64,000 bases of DNA from an uncultured Phocaeicola sp. (GTDB lineage Bacteria > Bacteroidota > Bacteroidia > Bacteroidales > Bacteroidaceae), in the NCBI GenBank assembly GCA_944319745.1, contig CALUET010000002.1:124001-188000 (forward strand). Reading direction: 5' to 3'. The translations under genes were made by a program, and so were the position numbers. Positions 17,628 to 26,066 of this stretch are shown piece after piece. The notes below the pieces were generated by a model. It did not search any database. It was given only the letters and a program-made list of their open reading frames with translations, and was not told where the DNA came from. Every line of letters begins with the position of its first letter. Positions within the stretch are counted from its first letter, which is position 1.

Positions 17628-19585
17628 GGTTCGTCCTGTGGTTCGTTTGTGTTTATGCGTTCCAGCGTGATGAGGTTCAGTTCAAACTCGCTGTTTTCGT
17701 TTGAGCTTCTCACGTGGAATGTCAGCGAGTTGGTCTGTTCCGTCAGTTCTATTTGTCCTACATATATATTATCTTTCGGATGTTCGGCTTCGCTCTTCGT
17801 GGATACCCACTCGGACAACTGCTTTTGCCTCTGCCATACGCAGAAGTCGGCCCCGTTCGGTTTCCCGAAGTAGTTTAGCGTTACCCGGTATGTACCTTCG
17901 GGTACGTCGTCCAGCATGATGCGTACGCGTCCCGTGCTTTGGGTGTTCATGCGTATTCCCCGGTTGAACCGTATCGTGATGTCCCCGTCGGGGGTGAGTT
18001 TCATCAGTTGGGGGAAGTAGATGTGTGTGGAGGGGAGGTAGACGGTGCGCAGGTCTTCCGTCGGTTCCGTCCCGTCTGCGGGAGGCGTGTCGCTGTACAG
18101 GAATGCCATGCTGGTGTAATCCACGGGGAAATTGTTGTGTTCGGGCCCGTGCTCTATGGCATGGTAGATTTCCTTCTCAAACGACATCTTGTCGTTCAGG
18201 AAGAAGCGGTATCCTCCCGTTCTGCCCATCGGCAGCGAGTAGTCCAGACAGCCGTGTACGGGCAGGCTGTTCCCTCTGTCCCACCGGTCGAGCAGGGCAT
18301 ACCATCCGCCGTTGTAGTAATCCTCCGAGCCTGTGCCGTGCAGGCGCATCTTTCCGTCTACGTACGTGCTGTCATCGCCTTCGAAGAACAGCGTCATGCC
18401 CGCACGGAGTCCCTGTGCCTCGTGTATGGTGCCCACGTAATGTCCCTTTCCCTTGTGCGACAGGAATCGGTGAAACTCGCCCAATGGCGTTTCCTGCCGG
18501 TTCCATACGGCATAAAACCGTCCCTCGGTGCGTTTGTTCCGCCCGTTGCGGTTGTAATACACCTTTGCCTTGACGGATATGGGCGGCTGCGTGCTGCCTT
18601 CGCGCTGCAGGTAGACGAGCTTCAGCGTGGCCGAGCGGTCGAAGGGCATGGGCAGGAAGCAATAGTTGGTTGTGCCCTGCCGTCCCATGACGATGCTCCG
18701 CATGGCGGCTTTGCCGAAGGCATATCCGAAGAAGTCGGCTGCCGGGGCATGGATGGCATCCGCCGTTTGCCCGTCCCACCGTGCGGAGAGTATCAGGTCC
18801 TTGTGCAGGCCCTCGAGTGCTGCTCCCGCGTCTATCTCTATGCCCGTGATGCGTCCTGCCTGTTCCGCCGAGAAGAAGGTGTGTTCCTCTCCCGGGTTGA
18901 GCGTGAACCGGGTTTCTTCCGCCTGTGCGCCTGCCGACAGGCCCGTCAGGTAGGTCTGCATCTTCGGACGGATGTCTGCCCACGTGCGGCATACGCTGTC
19001 CAGCAGTGCCCGGTCGGCTTCGCCCGTGATGCCGTCGAACGTGCGGACGTCTTTCCCCGGAAGGTTACGGTATTCTATCTGTATGAATTCGAGTTTTTCT
19101 CCCTCGTACACGATTTTGCACGATTTGCGGTAGGTCAGCGGCAGGTAGCAGTAGTATCCGCCCACCTCGTTTCCGCATACGGGTTTCAGGAAGGGAGCGA
19201 CTTTCCCCGAAAACAGGTCGGAGAAGCGGATGCTCAGACGGGGCTGTGCCTCCCCGTCGAAGTAGAAGTGCAGCAGGTTGTCGTTCGGGGTGGGGGTCCA
19301 CATGCGGCATATCACCCCCGGTCCTTCCGTCTCGGCAATGACCAGTCCGCCCGCTTCCTTGCGCAGGAAGGAGTATGTGCCGTTGAATCCGTCGTCGTTT
19401 CCCCCCGTGCGGTCGTAGCTGGAGAACTGCTCCACGTACGAGGCCGTGCGGTATTCGGGCAGTTTGTCTATGCGTGTGAGCAGTTGCAGTTCGTCCGTCC
19501 ACCGGTATGCCTGTGCCACGGCCTGTGCCGCCGACAGGATGATGACGGCCTGCCACGCCAGTATGTGTCTGAGCAGTGTGTGCAT
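17624..19585 (-). CDS. DUF2961 / glycoside hydrolase family 172 protein
   Basis: 653 residues from the ATG at 19583-19585 (MHTLLRHILAWQAVIILSAA, a signal peptide ending at AQA); an upstream in-frame ATG at 19675 would put 30 charged residues before it and is less likely. Core motifs of the DUF2961/GH172 family are clear: GGNDDGFNGTYSFLR, EGPGVICRMWTP, GTGSEDYYNGGWYAL and EHGPEHNNFPVDYTSM. Characterised GH172 enzymes act on arabinofuranosyl or fructofuranosyl linkages; the substrate here is not deducible. No SusC/D pair or other glycosidase is adjacent, so it is not in a standard polysaccharide locus. Confidence 0.9.
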   Translation of the reverse strand: MHTLLRHILAWQAVIILSAAQAVAQAYRWTDELQLLTRIDKLPEYRTASYVEQFSSYDRTGGNDDGFNGTYSFLRKEAGGLVIAETEGPGVICRMWTPTPNDNLLHFYFDGEAQPRLSIRFSDLFSGKVAPFLKPVCGNEVGGYYCYLPLTYRKSCKIVYEGEKLEFIQIEYRNLPGKDVRTFDGITGEADRALLDSVCRTWADIRPKMQTYLTGLSAGAQAEETRFTLNPGEEHTFFSAEQAGRITGIEIDAGAALEGLHKDLILSARWDGQTADAIHAPAADFFGYAFGKAAMRSIVMGRQGTTNYCFLPMPFDRSATLKLVYLQREGSTQPPISVKAKVYYNRNGRNKRTEGRFYAVWNRQETPLGEFHRFLSHKGKGHYVGTIHEAQGLRAGMTLFFEGDDSTYVDGKMRLHGTGSEDYYNGGWYALLDRWDRGNSLPVHGCLDYSLPMGRTGGYRFFLNDKMSFEKEIYHAIEHGPEHNNFPVDYTSMAFLYSDTPPADGTEPTEDLRTVYLPSTHIYFPQLMKLTPDGDITIRFNRGIRMNTQSTGRVRIMLDDVPEGTYRVTLNYFGKPNGADFCVWQRQKQLSEWVSTKSEAEHPKDNIYVGQIELTEQTNSLTFHVRSSNENSEFELNLITLERINTNEPQDEP

Positions 19586-19724
19586 GTCTTCTTCGTTTGT
19601 TTGGGTTGTTTCGGGTATGTTTCTTGTTTTGCAATTATTTTGTAAAGATACAAAATTTTCGCGCGATTTCCTCATGTACGGGCAAATATTTTACGGAAAA
19701 ATCGTCAACTCGCAGTATTTTCGT

Positions 19725-19732
19725 TAGTTTTG
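19725..19732 (+). promoter_or_regulatory. -7 box of trkH promoter
   Basis: TAGTTTTG, exact match to TAnnTTTG, 25 bases before the ATG at 19757. The box includes the TTG at 19730 that could otherwise be read as an upstream start, so the ATG is the correct one. No convincing -33 element. Confidence 0.55.
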
Positions 19733-19756
19733 CACGCGGAACTTATTTTTCGAGCG

Positions 19757-21259
19757 ATGGAAGATGTACTGACGTTTCAGGCCGACGGCGGCAGAGTGGG
19801 CAGGCACATGATAAACGGGCGCATCATCGTGCGCGTGCTGGGCATCCTGCTCTTCATCGAGGCCTTGATGTTTCTGGTGTGTATGGGTGTGTCGCTGGCT
19901 TTCGGCGAGGCAGACTATGTGTATTTCCTCTACTCGGCGCTGATTAACGTGGCGGTGGGGGGAGTGATGTTTTTCTGGGGAGGAAAGGGCAGGAACACCG
20001 TCACGCGGCGTGACGGATACTGCATCGTGGCCTTCACGTGGATACTGTTCACGCTGTTCGGCATGCTGCCCTTCCTGCTGTCGGGCGCCATCCCCTCGGT
20101 GGCCGACGCGTTCTTCGAGACCATGTCGGGATTTACCACCACGGGAGCCACCATACTCGACAATGTGGAGGAGCTGTCGAAGGGCATGCTCTTCTGGAGG
20201 GCGCTCACGCACTGGATAGGCGGACTGGGCATCGTGTTCTTCACCATCGCCGTGCTGCCCATCTTCGGCGTGGGAAACCAGGTGCTTTTCTCGGCCGAGG
20301 CTACGGGTGTGACGCACGACAAGATACACCCCAAGATAAGCATCATGGCCAAATGGCTTTGGACGGTCTACGTGCTGCTTACCGCTGCCGAGACCGTGCT
20401 GCTGGTGGTGGGCGGCATGGACCTCTTTGATGCCGTGTGCCATGCCTTCGCAACCACCTCCACCGGAGGGTTCTCCACCAAGCAGGCCAGCGTGGCCTAC
20501 TGGAACTCGCCCTTCATCGAGTACGTCATCTGCATATTCATGTTCCTCTCGGGTGTGAACTTCTCGCTCTACTTCATGTGCCTGAAAGGGAAGGTGTCGC
20601 AGCTCTTCCGCGACGACGAGGTGAAGTGGTTCTTCGTCTCGGTGATGGTTCTCACCCTCGTCATAGCCGTCACGCTGGTGTGGCACAACGGCTATTCCCC
20701 CGAGGAGGCCTTCCGCAAATCGCTCTTTCAGGTGGTCACCCTGCACACGTCGACGGGTTTTGCCACCGACGACTATAACCACTGGATGCCCTTCACCTGG
20801 CTGCTGCTGGCCTATGCCATCTTTTCGGGCGGATGTACAGGCTCGACGAGCGGAGGCGTGAAGAACATGCGCCTGCTCATCGTGGCGCGGAACATGTGGA
20901 ACGAGTTCGGACGGCTCTTGCATCCCCGCGCGGTGATGTCGGTGCGCGTCAACCGCCAGACCGTCTCGCCGCAGGTCATCTCCACGGTGTCCACCTTCCT
21001 GCTGCTGTATATCTTCTGCGGACTGGTGGGATGGATGCTGCTGATGTGCTTCGGCGTCAGCCTGGGCGACGCCTTCGGCGTGGTATGCTCGGCGCTGGGA
21101 AACGCCGGACTGGCCTTCGGGAGCTTCGGCCCCGCCTTCTCGTGGAGCGGGCTTCCCGAGGCGGGAAAGTGGGTGGTGTCGTTCCTCATGCTCATCGGCC
21201 GTCTGGAATTGTTCGGAATTTTGCTCATGTTCATCCCCGCCTTCTGGCACAACCGGTAG
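19757..21259 (+). CDS. TrkH/KtrB family potassium uptake protein
   Basis: 500-residue inner-membrane K+ translocation subunit. Four pore loops are visible: GFTTTGATI (about residue 125), TTSTGGFSTKQ (about 230), HTSTGFATDD (about 335) and the last around GNAGLAFGSFGPAFSW; GCTGSTSGGVKNMR precedes the final helix pair. Family members need a cytosolic TrkA/KtrA RCK subunit; none is encoded in the window, so its partner must be elsewhere. The gene is more GC-rich than most neighbours and ends 20 bases before a 41-bp inverted repeat. Confidence 0.93.
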   Translation: MEDVLTFQADGGRVGRHMINGRIIVRVLGILLFIEALMFLVCMGVSLAFGEADYVYFLYSALINVAVGGVMFFWGGKGRNTVTRRDGYCIVAFTWILFTLFGMLPFLLSGAIPSVADAFFETMSGFTTTGATILDNVEELSKGMLFWRALTHWIGGLGIVFFTIAVLPIFGVGNQVLFSAEATGVTHDKIHPKISIMAKWLWTVYVLLTAAETVLLVVGGMDLFDAVCHAFATTSTGGFSTKQASVAYWNSPFIEYVICIFMFLSGVNFSLYFMCLKGKVSQLFRDDEVKWFFVSVMVLTLVIAVTLVWHNGYSPEEAFRKSLFQVVTLHTSTGFATDDYNHWMPFTWLLLAYAIFSGGCTGSTSGGVKNMRLLIVARNMWNEFGRLLHPRAVMSVRVNRQTVSPQVISTVSTFLLLYIFCGLVGWMLLMCFGVSLGDAFGVVCSALGNAGLAFGSFGPAFSWSGLPEAGKWVVSFLMLIGRLELFGILLMFIPAFWHNR

Positions 21260-21279
21260 GCCGTGTCCGGGTGCCGTTC

Positions 21280-21320
21280 GGGGTCCAAAAGGTCCCGAGG
21301 GTCCATAATAACCGCACGTT
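21280..21320 (+). repeat. 41-bp inverted repeat, left copy
   Basis: Exact reverse complement of 22060-22100; with one mismatch the match extends to 47 bases (21280-21326 versus 22054-22100). It starts GGGGTCCAAAAGGTCCCGAG and has GGTCC three times internally. Lies between the convergent trkH and crcB genes. No target-site duplication or transposase is seen. Confidence 0.92.
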
Positions 21321-21466
21321 CCCGCAAAAAATCGCACATCCCGCTGTAAAATAACCAAATACGCCGGCGCGTGGCATCCCTGCGCACGCCGTCTTTCGGG
21401 ACGCTTCCGCACACGAAACACCGCCATCCCGCACGCATTGCCGTCACCTCGCGGGAGGGTGTTTTG

Positions 21467-21844
21467 TCAGAATATTTTTACAACCGCGTATCCCGCATAC
21501 AGCATGGCCAGCCCCACTGCCAGGCTTAGCACCGCATACAGCCAGAAGCACAGCACGTCGCCTCCCCGCAGCAGCAGGAAGCCTTCGTTGACAAACGTGG
21601 AAAACGTGGTGAATCCCCCGCACAGCCCCGCCGTGAGAAACAGCCGCATGTGCGTGTCCATCCATCCCGCACGCCCCGACAGCGCGCAAAACATCCCGAT
21701 GGCGAAGCATCCCGCCACGTTCACCACAAACGTTCCCAGCGGAAAGGCATGCACCCATCCGCCCTGCACACAGCGCGAGAGGAGGTAGCGCAGCACCCCT
21801 CCCGCAAAACTTCCCATCCCCACGATAAACAATGTTTTCAGCAT
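21467..21844 (-). CDS. crcB: Fluoride efflux channel CrcB/Fluc
   Basis: 125-residue small membrane protein that exports fluoride as a dual-topology dimer. The start MLKTLFIVGMGSFAGGVLRY (ATG 21842-21844) gives the usual length; a longer frame upstream runs through non-conserved leader. Key motifs GTFVVNVAGCFAIG and GGFTTFSTFVNEG (the Phe-box residues) are intact, with four helices. A -7 box lies at 21902-21909. The gene plus leader is framed by 41-bp inverted repeats. I looked for the fluoride riboswitch consensus in the leader and did not find it. Confidence 0.94.
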   Translation of the reverse strand: MLKTLFIVGMGSFAGGVLRYLLSRCVQGGWVHAFPLGTFVVNVAGCFAIGMFCALSGRAGWMDTHMRLFLTAGLCGGFTTFSTFVNEGFLLLRGGDVLCFWLYAVLSLAVGLAMLYAGYAVVKIF

Positions 21845-21901
21845 ATATACCTTGTGATTAATGTTTCGTTTCACCGCACCGCACCCGCGGCGCGCAGGTT
21901 G

Positions 21902-21909
21902 CAAAAATA
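21902..21909 (-). promoter_or_regulatory. -7 box upstream of crcB
   Basis: Minus strand TATTTTTG, matching TAnnTTTG; transcript start near 21895, leader about 50 bases. No clear -33 TTTG at standard spacing. Confidence 0.5.
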
Positions 21910-22059
21910 CGCATAAATGCGCAAAGCACGGCAATGGGGCAAAACGAAAAAAACGCATTTCTTCACCCCGCAATTCCCGTGGAAAAGGCCGTTCGGAAAT
22001 GCCACCCCCTGAAACAGCCAACTGCCGGCATTACAGCACGTTACACCCGAAAGTGCGGA

Positions 22060-22100
22060 AACGTGCGGTTATTATGGACCCTCGGGACCTTTTGGACCCC
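22060..22100 (-). repeat. 41-bp inverted repeat, right copy
   Basis: Reverse complement of 21280-21320 without mismatch. It sits between the crcB leader and the 3' end of the flavodoxin-fusion gene, so the pair encloses crcB with its promoter in an 821-base segment. Confidence 0.92.
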
Positions 22101-22145
22101 AAACCGCACCTCCGCCCGCACCCGCAGGAGGGGTGAAAAGGGGAT

Positions 22146-22179
22146 AAAAAAAGCGGGCGGAAAACTTGCTTTCGCCCGC
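22146..22179 (-). terminator. Terminator after flavodoxin-fusion gene
   Basis: Stem GCGGGCG (22153-22159) with CGCCCGC (22173-22179), extendable by a G.T and two A.T pairs around the loop AACTTGC; on the minus strand seven T residues follow (22146-22152). About 27 bases beyond the stop. The loop and 3' flank share 26 identical bases with two other terminators at 23413 and 26166. Confidence 0.85.
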
Positions 22180-22206
22180 GGAATGTCCCGAATGCACGGC
22201 CGCCTG

Positions 22207-23247
22207 TCATTCCAGCCTTTCGACGGTAGCCTGTATTTCTCCCGCTACGCGCAAAGCCTCGATGCCGTTGCCGTCGATGTGCCCTATCTTTATCAGGCTA
22301 TTGCTGTATCCGCTTTCTTTGCAGAAGATGGCAACGTTTCCCCATGGTTCGTAGATGGTGATGTCTCCGGGGGCAGGGGCGCAGCCGCGCGGGGTATCGT
22401 CCAGGCTCAGTTCGGGCTGGGGATAGAAGATTTTTTCGGTAATGTTGTTGAAATCCTCCAGTGTCACGTCAATCGGCAGGCGGGAGAGGAAATCGCGGGC
22501 CGCACCGTTGTCTTCCATCGTAGCCGTAAGGACTTGTCCGTTTGCGGTGATGCGGACGGATGCGTTCTCTCCGCGCCGGGCGCCAAGTTCCTCCAGCCAG
22601 GCAGGGATGCGCGTCCCCATGTCGTCCAGCGTGCCGGAGGTAAGCAACAGGGATTCCTCGAACGAGGCATCGGGCACCAGCGAGGCTGCATCTCTCTCGG
22701 ACGTGCCGATGCCGCTGCTTCCGCTGCTTGCGAATAAGGCAATCCGTTTCCCGGCCAGCAAGTCGGCGTGGTTGTGCAGGAATGTCTGCATGGGGGTAGC
22801 CATGTGTCCGAACCAGATGGGATAGCCTATGAACACGATGTCGTAACCGGCAAAGCTTTCCACCGCGGTGGTGATGGCGGGGTAATTGCCTTGCCCGATG
22901 GCCGCCAGTTCCGCCTGTGCGCGGTCGAGCATCGCATCGTAATCCTCCTCGTAGGGAGTTTCCGGTTCTACGACCGTCATGTCGCAGTCCAGGGCCGAGC
23001 GGATGGCCTGTGCCATGCGCTGCGTGTTGCCGGTGCGTGAGCAATAGACTACGAGGTAACGTCCGTTCGTCCCGTCCACGTTTCCGTCCGGCACGTTTTC
23101 GTCGTTCCCCTCACTGCTTCCGCCGTCCCCGCCGCCCGGGGGTGTGGTCTGTTCCTGTCCGTCGGCATAGGGTTCGTCCTCGCTGCATGCGGTGGTGAAG
23201 GCAAGGCTTGCCAGCAGCATCAATGGTAAAAAAAACAATTTTCTCAT
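22207..23247 (-). CDS. Flavodoxin / cyclophilin-like fusion lipoprotein
   Basis: 346 residues. Lipoprotein signal (FLPLMLLASLAFTTACSEDE), then an acidic Gly/Asp linker (about residues 25-62), a flavodoxin domain (about 63-220) with the FMN phosphate loop YCSRTGNTQRMA and the GYPIWFGHMATPMQTFL region, then a cyclophilin-like domain (about 225-346; SVRITANGQVLTATMEDNGA, LPIDVTLEDF, GDITIYEPWGNVAIF, IKIGHIDG). Flavodoxins are normally cytosolic electron carriers; here the whole protein appears exported and membrane anchored. Stands alone between its own promoter and terminator. Confidence 0.88.
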   Translation of the reverse strand: MRKLFFLPLMLLASLAFTTACSEDEPYADGQEQTTPPGGGDGGSSEGNDENVPDGNVDGTNGRYLVVYCSRTGNTQRMAQAIRSALDCDMTVVEPETPYEEDYDAMLDRAQAELAAIGQGNYPAITTAVESFAGYDIVFIGYPIWFGHMATPMQTFLHNHADLLAGKRIALFASSGSSGIGTSERDAASLVPDASFEESLLLTSGTLDDMGTRIPAWLEELGARRGENASVRITANGQVLTATMEDNGAARDFLSRLPIDVTLEDFNNITEKIFYPQPELSLDDTPRGCAPAPGDITIYEPWGNVAIFCKESGYSNSLIKIGHIDGNGIEALRVAGEIQATVERLE

Positions 23248-23284
23248 GGTTCCTCCTTTTTAGTTTACGGTGATTCTTCTGTTG

Positions 23285-23292
23285 CAAAGATA
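23285..23292 (-). promoter_or_regulatory. -7 box of flavodoxin-fusion gene
   Basis: Minus strand TATCTTTG, exact consensus; leader about 30 bases to the ATG at 23247. Confidence 0.55.
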
Positions 23293-23401
23293 CGCAGCCG
23301 TAAAGTGCGGGGCGATAAACAAATCCTCTGCATTTGTAACAGTTTTACGGAACATGCAGGCATGTATCTCGCCCGCAGGCGGGGCGGAGGTATCGTCCGC
23401 C

Positions 23402-23523
23402 TGCCGTTGCATAAAAAAATCGGGCGAAAAACTTGCTTTCGCCCGCGGAATGTAGTATCTTTATAGGGTAAAGGAAGTGCCGGAGTCCGAAACCGGGACA
23501 GCCGTTTACGGCGGTCATTGACA
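23402..23523 (-). repeat. 122-bp direct repeat, copy 1
   Basis: Same orientation as 26155-26276, with two differences in 122 bases. It includes a terminator hairpin, a small palindrome (GCCGTTTACGGC on the plus strand) and the stretch between them. Lies 3' of the barrel gene. Confidence 0.93.
23413..23445 (-). terminator. Hairpin terminator in repeat copy 1
   Basis: Nine-bp stem 23421-23429 with 23437-23445 (CGGGCGAAA/TTTCGCCCG), 7-base loop, followed on the minus strand by A and seven T. Lies 200 bases past the barrel gene stop. Confidence 0.8.
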
Positions 23524-23560
23524 ATCTAAAAAAAAAGAAAAACACATACGGCACAATATA

Positions 23561-23595
23561 GGCACATCCCGGATGGGGATTCTCCGGGATGCGCC
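23561..23595 (-). terminator. Hairpin just after the barrel gene
   Basis: Stem 23565-23573 with 23583-23591 (CATCCCGGA/TCCGGGATG), extended by three more pairs across one mismatch; followed on the minus strand by TATATTGTG rather than a pure T run. Fifty bases after the stop; may be a transcript-stabilising 3' hairpin rather than a full terminator. Confidence 0.45.
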
Positions 23596-23644
23596 GCTTT
23601 GCACGCTTCAAAAGCCCAGTACCTTAAAGATTATCGGCCGCGTC

Positions 23645-26029
23645 TTACAGTCTGTTTATTTCGTCGCTCGCGTTACTTCCTTTATAGCGTTTGGGAGAAG
23701 CATTGAAGCGGTAAGTGAGAGAAAACATGAAGGTACGGCGGTACATATTGTTTTCTGTGTACATATTCAATCCGTTATATATACCAAGGTTATCATCATT
23801 AATGGTATTGAATATATCTATTCCCTCTAATCCGACCAGCAGTTTGTCGCCGAAGAATGAGGTATTTACATATATATTGGTATGCCAAGAGAATTTTGTA
23901 TTATACGTCAAATAATAACTGCTATTGCCTTTTGTTATTCCACTTATATCGACACCAAAGTTCCAACCTTTTACGCTGAATCCGTTTCGAAGATTAAAAT
24001 TGAAAGTAGGCTTGTTGTACGTGATACCGGGATTTCCATAAGTCACAAAATTCTTATCGACCGATATATCATAATTAGGACGCCATATTCCAAAAGCCGA
24101 ATTGTAATTCAATGCAACAGTAAGGAAATCTGCTTTATCTATATTTATCATTTTACCCAAAAATGAGTTTTGCATATACAATTCCGCAAATTCTGCGATA
24201 TAGTCTGTAGTCCTGCTGTAAACGCCCATCAGCGAAAACTGTTTCCATCCTAACATATAAGTCAGGCTGTTAGTATAAGCAGGTTGCAAATACGGGTTAC
24301 CTGCAGCATATTGATATGGGCCCATATAACCAATTGAACTTCTAAGGCTATGATATGAAGGACGAGAAACGGTATTTCTATATGCCAACTCCATACGCAA
24401 ATCCTTGTTATGCTCATAACTCAGTCGGAACGAAGGGAACAAACGCTGATGACGGCGGCTTTGTTCCTCAACCAATTTGCCATTCTCTAAATACTCCATG
24501 TTTACATTTTCATAACGAAGACCTACTTCACCGGATAACTTGCCGAAAGAACGGTTGAATGAGACAAATCCCGAATAAAGATTCTGTTTCACAAGGTTGG
24601 AATTGGGCTGTATTCCCGGGATACCGTCATTTTCGGTTACAGAATAATTCTGTTCGTTTCTTGTGTATGAACCTTCCGCTCCATAAGTCAGGTTTCCTTC
24701 CCACAACGGTGTTTTTAATGTGAGCTTTGCGGCATACAAATCATAATTCTTATCCTCAGAAGTTCGTAATTTTTCCTGAGTTTGGTCAATTAGAGTATTG
24801 TCCGAAGCATCTTTGCGATTTCCGTCTGAGGTTTTGTAGTCCATATCCAGTTTCAGATTCAGCCAGTCGCACAGCTGGCCGTTATAGTAGGCATTCACAT
24901 AATGGCTGAAGCTGTTTTCATCCCCTGCAAACCGTGTGTGGACCGGTTCTTCCGCCTTCCCGTTTAAGGATGATTCCGTATCTATCGAATAGTCGTGCGA
25001 ATTGCCATACGCGTTTGAGTATTCGTATTGCACACCGAAGGAGTGGTTTTCATTAACCATATAATTGAATCCGGCTTTGGGCGTATAAAATTTTACCATA
25101 TCGCTGTCCGTACGCTTCGAAACCACCGAGCGCGTCCCTTCCTCCGTAAAAAGTTCAAATTGCCAAAAACGCTCTTTGGGGAAAGACATATTGGCATAAA
25201 ATATCTCGGCAAAAATGTCCAGTTTGCCTTTCCGGTAATTGAAGGAGGCCCGATCCATCGTATACCATTCGGAGTTATACCGGTTGTAAGTCCACAAATC
25301 GGCGCTGAAGCCTTCACCGGCGGGGCGGTAAGTTTCAATCTTTATGACAGAGTTTACCGTGGCATCGTATTCCGCCCCCGGATTGGTGACGACCGTCACT
25401 TTCTTGATTTCGTTCGACCGGATTCTTTGCAGTTCGCCGTTGTCGCGCACCAGCCTGTTGTTTATATAAAAAGCGGGGGAGCCTTTTCCCAGTACGGTAA
25501 AGGAATTGTCACTCTTCGACACGAACGGCATCTGCCCGATTACGTCGGACAGTGTCCCGATGTTCTTTAGCGGGGTGTTCTGCACGTCGGCCGTTATCCC
25601 TTCACCGCTCATGCGGAACATCTTCACATTGCCGGTCACTACCACTTCGGAAAGCATGTCTTTCGAAGGACTGAGCTTTATGATACCCATGTAGCGGGAT
25701 GTAACGGCCGATATGTACGGCTCGTAACCTATACGGGAAATCCGGACAAACAGGTCTCCTTCGGGAACAGCCACGGCAAACCTTCCTTCTTCATCGGACG
25801 CGGTTCCCGTTATCAAAGATGAGTCTCTGGCATTCATGACAGCCACATTTGCGTATGAAAGGGCTTCTTGTGTGCTTGCGTCGACTATTTTCCCTTCTAT
25901 GCTTTGGGAAAAAGCGGCCGACGCTTGTATCATGAACATGAGAAATATTATAAAAATGTTTCTGGGAATGCGAATGCCTGTCGGTACCGCAGTATCCGAT
26001 AAATTTGGCAACTTTTCTTGTTTTTTCAT
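23645..26029 (-). CDS. Outer-membrane beta-barrel receptor (TonB-dependent-like, OMP_b-brl_3 type)
   Basis: 794 residues. After a signal peptide (NIFIIFLMFMIQASAAFSQS) comes a carboxypeptidase-regulatory-like domain (about 43-125; IEGKIVDASTQEALSYANVAV), a plug region (about 125-235; LSEVVVTGNVKMFR, IGQMPFVSK, INNRLVRDNGELQRI) and a long barrel ending FMFSLTYRFN plus a short Ser/Lys tail. This is the family often annotated TonB-dependent receptor or outer membrane beta-barrel family protein; the cargo is unknown and no partner lipoprotein is adjacent. The gene is visibly more AT-rich than its neighbours, is framed by 122-bp direct repeats, and has an AT microsatellite in its promoter: possible signs of acquisition. 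Confidence 0.88.
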   Translation of the reverse strand: MKKQEKLPNLSDTAVPTGIRIPRNIFIIFLMFMIQASAAFSQSIEGKIVDASTQEALSYANVAVMNARDSSLITGTASDEEGRFAVAVPEGDLFVRISRIGYEPYISAVTSRYMGIIKLSPSKDMLSEVVVTGNVKMFRMSGEGITADVQNTPLKNIGTLSDVIGQMPFVSKSDNSFTVLGKGSPAFYINNRLVRDNGELQRIRSNEIKKVTVVTNPGAEYDATVNSVIKIETYRPAGEGFSADLWTYNRYNSEWYTMDRASFNYRKGKLDIFAEIFYANMSFPKERFWQFELFTEEGTRSVVSKRTDSDMVKFYTPKAGFNYMVNENHSFGVQYEYSNAYGNSHDYSIDTESSLNGKAEEPVHTRFAGDENSFSHYVNAYYNGQLCDWLNLKLDMDYKTSDGNRKDASDNTLIDQTQEKLRTSEDKNYDLYAAKLTLKTPLWEGNLTYGAEGSYTRNEQNYSVTENDGIPGIQPNSNLVKQNLYSGFVSFNRSFGKLSGEVGLRYENVNMEYLENGKLVEEQSRRHQRLFPSFRLSYEHNKDLRMELAYRNTVSRPSYHSLRSSIGYMGPYQYAAGNPYLQPAYTNSLTYMLGWKQFSLMGVYSRTTDYIAEFAELYMQNSFLGKMINIDKADFLTVALNYNSAFGIWRPNYDISVDKNFVTYGNPGITYNKPTFNFNLRNGFSVKGWNFGVDISGITKGNSSYYLTYNTKFSWHTNIYVNTSFFGDKLLVGLEGIDIFNTINDDNLGIYNGLNMYTENNMYRRTFMFSLTYRFNASPKRYKGSNASDEINRL

Positions 26030-26058
26030 GGACTTGGATTAAAATTTGTAAAGCGTTG

Positions 26059-26066
26059 CAAATATA
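26059..26066 (-). promoter_or_regulatory. -7 box of barrel gene, partly formed by the AT tract
   Basis: Minus strand TATATTTG, exact TAnnTTTG match, 30 bases before the ATG at 26029. The first five bases belong to the (AT)10 tract, so the -7/-33 spacer is made of the repeat. No TTTG sits at 19-21 bases upstream in the present tract length. Confidence 0.6.

Larger units (their letters stand above)
23248..23644. other. Intergenic region between barrel gene and flavodoxin-fusion gene
   Basis: About 400 bases. It contains the flavodoxin-fusion promoter, one copy of the 122-bp repeat with its terminator hairpin, and a separate hairpin just after the barrel gene. A short open frame lies across the repeat, but both base differences between the copies change amino acids, arguing against a conserved peptide. 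Confidence 0.6.

Noticed and set aside
19730-19756. Upstream TTG start for trkH
   Set aside because: The TTG is part of the -7 box TAGTTTTG, upstream of the predicted transcript start.
21845-22059. Fluoride riboswitch upstream of crcB
   Set aside because: No GGnGATGG-type start or matching pairing pattern found by eye in the leader; a covariance-model search would settle it.
21280-22100. Insertion sequence with 41-bp terminal repeats
   Set aside because: No transposase and no matching target-site duplication outside the arms; kept only as an inverted-repeat finding.
23345-23611. Small minus-strand peptide shared by both 122-bp repeats
   Set aside because: About 39 residues are near identical, but the only two base changes are both amino-acid changing and the tails diverge, as expected for a non-coding repeat.
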